This document shows, piece by piece, positions 1 to 5,197 of a DNA stretch of 5,197 nucleotides; position 1 is the first letter of the stretch; each line of letters begins with the position of its first letter. Made by a program: the position numbers and the translations under genes. The stretch is from contig CANNNB010000178.1 in the NCBI GenBank assembly GCA_947505995.1, forward strand, positions 1-5,197, given 5' to 3'. The notes beneath the pieces are model-generated. The model was not told where the DNA came from. It did not search any database and saw nothing but the letters and a program-made list of their open reading frames with translations. This DNA is from Comamonadaceae bacterium. Its GTDB lineage: Bacteria > Pseudomonadota > Gammaproteobacteria > Burkholderiales > Burkholderiaceae.

Positions 1-372
1 GAAAAGCCAGGGGTCATTGTGATGTGGCAGTCGATCACCGTGACTTTGTTCAGCTTGCCTTTGGCTTTGATGAATTGGCAAGCGCCTACGCTATGGCAAT
101 GGGGTGGTTTTATGGTGGCTGGCGTGCTGGGTACGATCGGCCATTACAGCCTCACAAAAGCTTTCAGTGTGGCCGATATTTCTGCCACGCAATCGCTCAG
201 ATTCTTAGACCTGGTGTGGGCCTCTCTTTTAGGATGGCTGGTGTTTGGCGATTTTCCAAGTCAATGGACTTGGCTGGGCGCTTTCGTCATTCTGGTGTCC
301 ACGGTTTGGATTGCAAGACGCGAAGGCCGCAGAAAAGAAGAGCCTGTGCCGCTCAATTCAACGGACACCTGA
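1..372 (+). CDS. EamA/DMT-family membrane transporter, C-terminal part (5' end outside window)
   Basis: Inner-membrane protein of the drug/metabolite transporter (DMT) superfamily, cut by the left edge. The frame is open from base 1 and ends at TGA 370-372, giving 123 visible residues. A GTG at 19 and an ATG at 22 lie inside the frame, but they fall within a membrane segment and are not credible starts. Four hydrophobic segments are visible at about residues 5-24, 33-52, 62-82 and 90-105. The segment around residues 65-106, with DLVWASLLGWLVFGD followed by a WLGAFVILVST helix and a basic IARREGRRK end, is typical of the last helices of the second EamA repeat. A full protein has about 10 helices and 280-310 residues, so the N-terminal repeat and the first helix of the second are missing. 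The charged tail after residue 105 should face the cytoplasm. Substrate cannot be told. It converges with the minus-strand nucleotidase gene and is not part of the secretion operon. Confidence 0.9.
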   Translation, partial: EKPGVIVMWQSITVTLFSLPLALMNWQAPTLWQWGGFMVAGVLGTIGHYSLTKAFSVADISATQSLRFLDLVWASLLGWLVFGDFPSQWTWLGAFVILVSTVWIARREGRRKEEPVPLNSTDT

Positions 373-386
373 GGCTAAGTTTCAGG
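368..386 (+). terminator. Possible hairpin spanning both convergent stop codons
   Basis: CCTGAGGC (368-375) can pair with GTTTCAGG (379-386) around a three-base TAA loop. This gives eight pairs on the plus-strand transcript, two of them G-U. The stem contains the TGA of the transporter gene (370-372) and, in reverse complement, the TGA of the nucleotidase gene (382-384). On the minus-strand transcript the two G-U pairs become A-C mismatches, so the structure would be weaker there. There is no U-run after the stem on either strand, so it is not a classical intrinsic terminator and may be chance. Confidence 0.2.
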
Positions 387-1308
387 CGTCGCTTGAAGGG
401 ATGCTGCTTGGCGGTGGGTTGCTGATGCCACTGGCCACATGCCCTGCAGGCACATGCTGCGCAGCCGATTCAATGTGGCCCGTTTGATCGTCAAAGAAAA
501 AGTCGGGTTCAAATTCTTTGAGAAATTCTCCTTTGGGCAAACCACCTAAAAACATGGCCTCGTCCACCTCAATGTTCCACTGCATCAAGGTGCGAATGGC
601 GCGCTCGTGGGCTGGCGCACTGCGCGCAGTGACCAGCGCAGTTCTGACCCGTATGGCCGGCGTGCCCTCTTGCTGAAGCCTGTGAAGCGCAGCCAGCAAA
701 GGCTTGAAGGGCCCAGCCAGCAAGGGTTGTGAGGCCTTGGCATGTTCGTGTGCTTGAAAGGCAGACAAACCTTGCGATTGAAAAACACGCTCAGCTTCGT
801 CGGAAAACAAAACCGCATCACCATCAAATGCAATGCGCACTTCGTGGGGGTGTGCTTCAGACGCATGTGCAGAATGTGGGTAGACCTGAGCCGCAGGAAC
901 GCCAGCGTCTAAGGCGGCTCGCACATCCGACAAATGTGTGGATAAAAAGAGATTGGCATTGAGGGGTTTCAAATAGCGCCATGGCGACTGACCGCGGGTG
1001 AAGCTGCCACGTTGAATGGACAAGCCATAGTGCTGCGCTGATCGGAACACACGCATGCCCGAGACAGGATCGTTGCGCGACAAGATGACCACTTCAACCC
1101 GTTGCGTTGTGGCATCGTTGAAAGCCAAGAGTTTTTTCACCAAAGAAAAAGCAACACCTGGTTTGGCCGGCTCTTCAAGGCGCTCCAACTGCAGCTTCAT
1201 GTAAGCACGGTCGTCGCTTTGCTCGAAGACCAAGTTTTCTTCCTCAAAATCAAACAAGGCGCGCGACGAAATCGCCACCACCAATTGACCGTCTAGGCTG
1301 ACTGCCAT
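382..1308 (-). CDS. Cytosolic 5'-nucleotidase, cN-I-like (HAD-fold, 5'-nucleotidase family PF06189 type)
   Basis: Predicted cytoplasmic enzyme that removes the phosphate from nucleoside 5'-monophosphates. The substrate is not readable from sequence; the animal cN-I relatives prefer AMP. The 308 residues carry the HAD motifs in order: FDGDAVLF at 161-168, with D162 as nucleophile and D164 as acid/base; LVTARSAP at 225-232, with T228 at the motif II position; GLPKG at 256-260, with K259; and FFFDDQTGHIE at 270-280, with D273/D274 for Mg2+. The N-terminal AISSRALFD (12-20) is also typical of the family. There is no signal peptide or membrane segment. A histidine-rich linker (H145, H148, H153, H155) precedes motif I. 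The last 20 or so residues are Pro/Ser-rich and probably disordered. The ATG at 1306-1308 is chosen because AAGGAG lies 6 bases upstream. It starts 13 bases after the gspF stop, so it is probably co-transcribed with the secretion genes. Confidence 0.9.
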   Translation of the reverse strand: MAVSLDGQLVVAISSRALFDFEEENLVFEQSDDRAYMKLQLERLEEPAKPGVAFSLVKKLLAFNDATTQRVEVVILSRNDPVSGMRVFRSAQHYGLSIQRGSFTRGQSPWRYLKPLNANLFLSTHLSDVRAALDAGVPAAQVYPHSAHASEAHPHEVRIAFDGDAVLFSDEAERVFQSQGLSAFQAHEHAKASQPLLAGPFKPLLAALHRLQQEGTPAIRVRTALVTARSAPAHERAIRTLMQWNIEVDEAMFLGGLPKGEFLKEFEPDFFFDDQTGHIESAAQHVPAGHVASGISNPPPSSIPSSDA

Positions 1309-1314
1309 GGGATG

Positions 1315-1320
1315 CTCCTT
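1315..1320 (-). promoter_or_regulatory. Strong ribosome binding site of the nucleotidase gene
   Basis: AAGGAG on the minus strand, 6 bases before the ATG at 1308. It fills most of the 13-base gap after gspF and fixes the start codon. It is the only clear Shine-Dalgarno sequence at the three minus-strand starts in the window; gspE and gspF lack one. This suggests the nucleotidase is translated independently of the gene before it. Confidence 0.8.
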
Positions 1321-1321
1321 G

Positions 1322-2548
1322 TTATCGAACCCATTGATTCAACTCCATGATGGGCATGAGCACCGCCAACACGATGAGCATGACCACACCGCCCATGGCC
1401 ACAATGAGCAAGGGCTCCAAAATGGTGGCCAAGGCCAGTGCACGGCGCTGGACATCGGCGGAAAGTTGTTGGGCTGCACGCTGCAACATGAGAGGCAGTT
1501 GGCCGGTTTGTTCGCCCAATCGAGCAAACATGGAGAGCAAACTGGGGAAGCGTTTTTTCTGACCCATGGCCATGGCCAAAGGGGCGCCTTCACGCACCAA
1601 GATCAAGGCGTCAAGAACATCTTCGCGCATGGCCTGATTGGAGAGCGTGTCGGCGGCCGATTGCATGGCTTTCAAGATGGGCACACCAGCAGCAGTGAGC
1701 ATGGCCAGGGTGCTGGCAAATCGAGCTGTGTTGTAACCCGTGGCCAATCGGCCCAGAATAGGCAAGCGCAAAACGGCAGCATCAAAGCGCAAGCGCAAAG
1801 CATGTTGTTTCATGGCCTGATGAAATCCCAACCAACTCAAGACCAGCAAAAGTGCCACGGTCCAACCGTGGTTACTGACGAAATCACTGAGGGCCAGCAT
1901 GGCTACTGTGAGTCCTGGCAACTTGCGCTGACTGCCAGAAAAAACTTGCGCCACTTGCGGCACTACCGTGCTAAGTAGGAAAATCACAATGATCAATGCA
2001 ATGAGGCTCACGATGGCAGGGTACAAAGAAGCGCTTAAGAGTTTGGCTTTGAGTGTTTGCTGATCTTGCAAATCGTCGGCCAGTTGTCCCAATACCGCGC
2101 CTAAATTGCCGCCTTGTTCGCCGGCACTGATGACCGCTGTGTAGAGCGCTGAAAATTCTTGAGGGTGTTGCGACATGGCCTTGGCCAGACCCAATCCTGC
2201 ATTGACTTCAGCTCTCAAATTGGCGACCAAATGCGACTGCTTTTCCGATTCGGCTTCATCGCTTAAAGCGGCCAAGGCACGCTCGAGCGGCAAACCACTA
2301 CCGACCAAACTGGCCAATTGCCGAGTCCAAACAGCCAGGGCATTGGCAGAAAAACATTTGGCAGAGCCGATGTTGGTTTGCCAAATGCTTTTTTTGTCAG
2401 ATGCACCTTGCGCCAGCGCTTGCACGGCCAATGGCACCAAAGACTGAGCGCGCAATTGTCCGCGCGCGGCTTTGGCGCTGTCGGCCTCGATCACGCCCTT
2501 TCGCAGGACGCCATCGTTTTGCAGTGCTTCAAAAGAATAGGCTGGCAT
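1322..2548 (-). CDS. gspF: Type II secretion system inner-membrane platform protein GspF
   Basis: Polytopic inner-membrane protein at the base of the type II secretion machine. In this family it links the GspE ATPase to pseudopilus assembly. The 408 residues match the usual length of about 400. It has the two-repeat T2SF (PF00482) layout, at about residues 71-194 and 274-397. The repeats share a visible signature: SAGEQGGNLGAVLGQLADDL (141-160) and RLGEQTGQLPLMLQRAAQQL (343-362). Membrane segments lie at about 176-196, 228-244 and 377-400. The opening MPAYSFEALQNDG is the normal N-terminus of GspF, which supports the ATG at 2546-2548. No good Shine-Dalgarno precedes that ATG; the 12 bases after the gspE stop read TCTCAACTGCTC, so translation probably depends on ribosomes finishing gspE. 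PilC of type IV pili has the same fold, but the place after gspD and gspE points to type II secretion. It is followed by a nucleotidase gene rather than by gspG. Confidence 0.96.
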   Translation of the reverse strand: MPAYSFEALQNDGVLRKGVIEADSAKAARGQLRAQSLVPLAVQALAQGASDKKSIWQTNIGSAKCFSANALAVWTRQLASLVGSGLPLERALAALSDEAESEKQSHLVANLRAEVNAGLGLAKAMSQHPQEFSALYTAVISAGEQGGNLGAVLGQLADDLQDQQTLKAKLLSASLYPAIVSLIALIIVIFLLSTVVPQVAQVFSGSQRKLPGLTVAMLALSDFVSNHGWTVALLLVLSWLGFHQAMKQHALRLRFDAAVLRLPILGRLATGYNTARFASTLAMLTAAGVPILKAMQSAADTLSNQAMREDVLDALILVREGAPLAMAMGQKKRFPSLLSMFARLGEQTGQLPLMLQRAAQQLSADVQRRALALATILEPLLIVAMGGVVMLIVLAVLMPIMELNQWVR

Positions 2549-2560
2549 GAGCAGTTGAGA

Positions 2561-3979
2561 TCAATCTCGGGTGACGCGAAGCAATTCTTCTGGCCGGGTG
2601 ATACCCAATTGAACCAGTCGTTCACCATCTTCTCGCATTAACACCATGCCGCTGGCCAGCGCGCCATCGCGAAGGCTGGCTTCAGATTGTTTAGCATGAA
2701 TTTGGGCGCGAAGCGCATCATTGGTGATCATCAATTCAAAGATCCCCGTGCGCCCGGCATAGCCAGTTTGTCCGCACTGTGAACACCCCCGACCTTGGCA
2801 TGCTGTGCAAACTTTTCTCACCAAGCGTTGTGCCAATACGCCTAACAGTGAGGAACTTAATAAAAAGGGTTCAATGCCCATGTCAGTGAGTCGTGTGACC
2901 GCACTGATGGCATCGTTGGTATGCAAGGTGGCCAAAACCAAGTGGCCTGTCATAGAAGCTTGAATGGCAATTTGGGCTGTTTCAAAATCACGAATTTCAC
3001 CAATCATGATGATGTCGGGGTCTTGTCGCAAAATGGCACGCAAAGCTTTGGCGAAGCTTAAATCAATCTTCGAATTAACCTGTGTTTGTCCCACGCCTGC
3101 CAACTCATATTCGATGGGATCTTCCACCGTCATGATGTTGCTGCCTGCGGCGTCCAAGCTTTGCAGTGCTGCATAAAGCGTGGTGGTTTTGCCCGAGCCG
3201 GTAGGGCCTGTGACCAAAATCAAACCATGAGGTTGGGTGACCAATTGCTCAAAGCGTTGCAGGGTGGCACCTTGCATGCCAACGGACTCAAGGCTCAGAC
3301 GTGTTTCTGATTTGTCAAGCAAACGCAAAACAGCTCGCTCGCCATGGGCACTGGGCAATGTCGAGACACGAACGTCAACCGCGCGCGAGCCTAAACGCAA
3401 ACTGATGCGGCCATCTTGCGGCAAGCGCTTCTCGGCAATATCGAGTTCGGCCATGATTTTCAGGCGCGATATAAGGGCTGCGTGCAAAGCGCGATTGGGT
3501 TGTACCACTTCGCGCAAGTTGCCATCAACCCGAAAGCGCACACTGGAGTGGCGCTCATAAGGTTCAATGTGAATATCACTGGCACCATCGCGAGCCGCTT
3601 GTGTCAAAAGCGCATTCAACATGCGAATGATCGGCGCATCGTCGCTGGTTTCTAACAAGTCTTCGACAGCTGGAAGCTCTTGCATCATGCGTGACAAGTC
3701 CGCGGCAGACTCCACCTCACTGACCACAGCTGCTGCACTGGATTCACCGGGGCCGTATTGCGCTGTGTAGGCTTTGCTGACACGTTGTCTCAAATTTGTG
3801 GTGTCTTCTCGCGCAATGTCCAATGACAACTCAGCATGGCCCCATTTGCGCATCACTTCAGAAATGGCATTGGGCACACTGTCTGGGCAAAGCCAAAGCG
3901 TGAGGCGCGTGCCGTCGTCCTCCAACAAAAGTTGGTGGCTGCGCGCAAAGGCGTAGGGGAGCGGGTAGCGGTGAGCCAT
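2561..3979 (-). CDS. gspE: Type II secretion system ATPase GspE
   Basis: Cytoplasmic hexameric ATPase of the secretion ATPase superfamily that powers pseudopilus growth. It has 472 residues. The N-terminal region (about 1-75, beginning MAHRYPLPYAFARSHQLLL) is the domain that in this family docks to GspL. A variable acidic linker covers about 76-112. The second N-terminal domain contains APIIRMLNALL (115-125) and ASDIHIEPYERH (133-144). The catalytic motifs follow: Walker A GPTGSGKT (258-265), Asp box MTVEDPIEYE (283-292), Walker B IIMIGEIRD (323-331, E328) and His box GHLVLATLHTND (345-356). A four-cysteine zinc motif (C391, C394, C399, C402) has an unusually short middle loop of four residues. 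The end, YAGRTGIFELM (407-417) onward, is standard. The ATG at 3977-3979 shares one base with the gspD stop and has no Shine-Dalgarno, so termination-reinitiation is likely. PilB is excluded mainly by the neighbours and the GspE-type N-terminus. Confidence 0.97.
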   Translation of the reverse strand: MAHRYPLPYAFARSHQLLLEDDGTRLTLWLCPDSVPNAISEVMRKWGHAELSLDIAREDTTNLRQRVSKAYTAQYGPGESSAAAVVSEVESAADLSRMMQELPAVEDLLETSDDAPIIRMLNALLTQAARDGASDIHIEPYERHSSVRFRVDGNLREVVQPNRALHAALISRLKIMAELDIAEKRLPQDGRISLRLGSRAVDVRVSTLPSAHGERAVLRLLDKSETRLSLESVGMQGATLQRFEQLVTQPHGLILVTGPTGSGKTTTLYAALQSLDAAGSNIMTVEDPIEYELAGVGQTQVNSKIDLSFAKALRAILRQDPDIIMIGEIRDFETAQIAIQASMTGHLVLATLHTNDAISAVTRLTDMGIEPFLLSSSLLGVLAQRLVRKVCTACQGRGCSQCGQTGYAGRTGIFELMITNDALRAQIHAKQSEASLRDGALASGMVLMREDGERLVQLGITRPEELLRVTRD

Positions 3980-3981
3980 TA
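3977..3981 (-). promoter_or_regulatory. Stop-start overlap TAATG coupling gspD to gspE
   Basis: On the minus strand the gspD stop TAA (3981-3979) and the gspE start ATG (3979-3977) share the base at 3979. The bases before the ATG (CGCAAACCTTA) contain no purine-rich ribosome binding site. The arrangement points to reinitiation by ribosomes ending gspD, which would tie ATPase output to secretin output. Confidence 0.7.
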
Positions 3982-5197
3982 AGGTTTGCGAGTGGTTTCT
4001 GGCAAGACCGGTGAGCCAATGGCGGGCAGCCCAGGGCTGCTGTTCGGCGTTGCTTCTATTTGGACGCTTCGCATTTGCTCATAACGACTCAAGGACAGGC
4101 TTTCAGTGGCAGCACCATCACGCACAACCACGGGACGCAAAAAGACCATCAGATTGGTTTTCTTGCGGCTGCGAGAATCGGCGCGAAACAAGTTGCCAAT
4201 CAAAGGCAAATCGCTCAAACCGGGCACACGCTCTTGGCTGTTGCCAAAGTCGTCTTGAAGCAAACCACCCAGGACCACAATGCCGCCGTCTTCCACCAAG
4301 ACGCTTGACTCGATAGAGCGCTTGTTGGTAATGAGGCCTGTGGCAGAGTTGATGGAGGCTGGATCAAGCCGGCTGACTTCTTGGTAAATCTGCAATTTGA
4401 CGGTGCCGTTTTCGCTGATTTGTGGCTTCACACGCAGTGTCAGGCCCACATCTTTTCGCTCAATGGTTTGAAACGGATTCACCGACCCTGCGCTGTTGTT
4501 GTTATTGGTGTACTGACCTGTGACAAATGGAACGTTTTGACCAATCACTATTTTGGCTTCTTCGTTGTCCAGCGTTAAAAGATTTGGCGTTGACAGCACA
4601 TTGCCATCGCCAGTGGTTTGTAAAAAACGCGCCAAAAAGCCCAGGACATAGGTGCCGTTGTTGTTGTGCGCTACACCAATGTTGAGGCCTGACGAAGGCG
4701 CCACAGTGCCACTGGCGCCTTGGGCAGCCAGCGCGATAAGGTTGGCGCCACCGACTCTGAAGTTGGTGCCTAAAAGGCCGATGTTGGTGTCGCCTTTGCC
4801 GCCCAAAGGCCCTTGCCACTGCACGCCAAACTCTGCGGCTTTTTCCGCACTGACCTCGGCGATCAAACTTTCCACAAAAACTTGCGCGCGGCGCGCGTCA
4901 AGTTTATCAATGACGGCGCGCAGTTGTCGATATTGAGGTTCTGGCGCAGTGATGATGAGCGAGTTGGTAGAAGGATCGGCTTGAATTTGACCGCCTGTTG
5001 AGGGCTGGCCGCCTGCGCTGTTGAAGTTGGCGTTGGTGCCGCCGCCACCTGCGGTGTTGTTGGCCGCATTGTTGGTGTTGGTCATGCCAGCGGCCACGGC
5101 GCTGTTGGCGCCGCCCGCAGCATTGCCTTGTGCGGAGATGGCGGCACGCAAAGTGGCCGCTAATTTGGTTGAGTCGGCATTTTTCAAATAGACCACA
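3979..5197 (-). CDS. gspD: Type II secretion system secretin GspD, C-terminal part (5' end outside window)
   Basis: Outer-membrane secretin that forms the multimeric exit channel of the type II secretion system. The frame runs off the right edge and 405 residues are visible (numbered from the codon at 5194-5196). The GTG there is an internal Val, since VVYLKNADSTKLAATLR is the start of a secretin N-domain, probably N3. The signal peptide and the N0-N2 domains are therefore missing; complete GspD proteins have about 650-750 residues. N3 spans about 1-100 and is interrupted at about 21-70 by a low-complexity insert. The conserved barrel region follows: VFVESLIAEVS (106-116), VLSTPNLLTLDNEEAKIVIG (200-219), RKDVGLTLRVKPQI (247-260), VEDGGIVVLGGLL (301-313), VPGLSDLPLIGNLFR (324-338) and TNLMVFLRPVVV (347-358). 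The last 47 or so residues match the place of the S-domain, which in other systems contacts a pilotin, and end in a Pro/Ser-rich tail. Its stop overlaps the gspE start. Confidence 0.96.
   Translation of the reverse strand, partial: VVYLKNADSTKLAATLRAAISAQGNAAGGANSAVAAGMTNTNNAANNTAGGGGTNANFNSAGGQPSTGGQIQADPSTNSLIITAPEPQYRQLRAVIDKLDARRAQVFVESLIAEVSAEKAAEFGVQWQGPLGGKGDTNIGLLGTNFRVGGANLIALAAQGASGTVAPSSGLNIGVAHNNNGTYVLGFLARFLQTTGDGNVLSTPNLLTLDNEEAKIVIGQNVPFVTGQYTNNNNSAGSVNPFQTIERKDVGLTLRVKPQISENGTVKLQIYQEVSRLDPASINSATGLITNKRSIESSVLVEDGGIVVLGGLLQDDFGNSQERVPGLSDLPLIGNLFRADSRSRKKTNLMVFLRPVVVRDGAATESLSLSRYEQMRSVQIEATPNSSPGLPAIGSPVLPETTRKP
4987..5136 (-). repeat. Low-complexity Ala/Gly/Asn coding stretch inside gspD
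   Basis: About 50 codons (visible residues 21-70) encode almost only Ala, Gly, Asn, Thr, Ser and Gln, with runs such as NTNNAANNTAGGGG. The DNA has many GCC, GGC and AAC triplets, but no single unit repeats exactly. It sits between the first helix of the N-domain and the strand IQADPSTNSLIITA, a position where secretins carry a flexible loop of variable length facing the channel interior. Confidence 0.7.

Noticed and set aside
24..425. Plus-strand open frame of 133 codons overlapping the transporter gene
   Set aside because: It is an out-of-frame shadow of the EamA gene. The other frame gives clear membrane helices and family motifs; this one gives none.
1307..1978. Long plus-strand open frame of 223 codons, rich in His, Gln and Gly, opposite gspF
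   Set aside because: It lies wholly antisense to a well-supported gspF, and its composition (HGHEH, GQGQ runs) is that of a shadow of the hydrophobic GspF codons. No family resemblance is seen.
2557..2568. Small palindrome GAGATCAATCTC over the gspE stop codon, as a possible operator
   Set aside because: It has five-base arms and a two-base centre, lies inside an operon, and has no promoter nearby. It is likely chance from the codons for Arg-Asp-stop.
2561..3979. GspE and GspF as PilB/PilC of a type IV pilus
   Set aside because: They sit directly after a GspD-type secretin in D-E-F order, which is the type II secretion arrangement. Type IV pilus PilQ normally lies with pilMNOP.
4502..4819. 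Minus-strand open frame of 105 codons inside gspD
   Set aside because: It is a different frame of the secretin coding region, rich in Arg, Gln and His, with no independent support.
5194..5196. GTG at the right edge as a true start for the secretin gene
   Set aside because: The frame is open to the edge, and the residues around it are the interior of a secretin N-domain, so it is an internal Val of a truncated gene.

Overview
The window looks like a chromosomal segment of a betaproteobacterium, most likely Burkholderiales and perhaps Comamonadaceae. That placement is an inference from the style of the GspD/E/F proteins, the moderately GC-rich sequence and the presence of a cytosolic 5'-nucleotidase of the cN-I-like type; no taxonomic search was run. 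It is almost entirely protein-coding. The largest gap between genes is 13 bases. I see no RNA genes, insertion sequences, CRISPR arrays, origins or attachment sites.

Layout. Positions 1-372 on the plus strand hold the 3' part of an EamA/DMT-type membrane transporter whose start lies left of the window. Everything from 382 to the right edge is on the minus strand and is read right to left. The order is gspD (5' end cut off by the right edge), gspE, gspF, then a 5'-nucleotidase gene. The two transcription units meet tail to tail with only 9 bases between their stop codons.

How the genes work together. GspD (outer-membrane secretin), GspE (cytoplasmic ATPase) and GspF (inner-membrane platform protein) are three core parts of a type II secretion system, which exports folded periplasmic proteins across the outer membrane. 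gspD and gspE overlap by one base (TAATG) and gspE and gspF are 12 bases apart, so the three are surely one operon and probably translationally coupled. The nucleotidase follows gspF after 13 bases with a strong ribosome binding site of its own, so it is probably co-transcribed. Its predicted role, cytosolic nucleotide dephosphorylation, has no obvious link to secretion. No pseudopilin gene (gspG) follows gspF, so the other secretion genes must lie upstream of gspD or elsewhere.

Nothing here amounts to an undescribed system. The points most worth a second look are a very compact four-cysteine zinc motif in GspE, a low-complexity Asn/Gly/Ala insert in the N3 domain of GspD, the attachment of a nucleotidase to the end of a secretion operon, and the tight convergent junction at 372/382.
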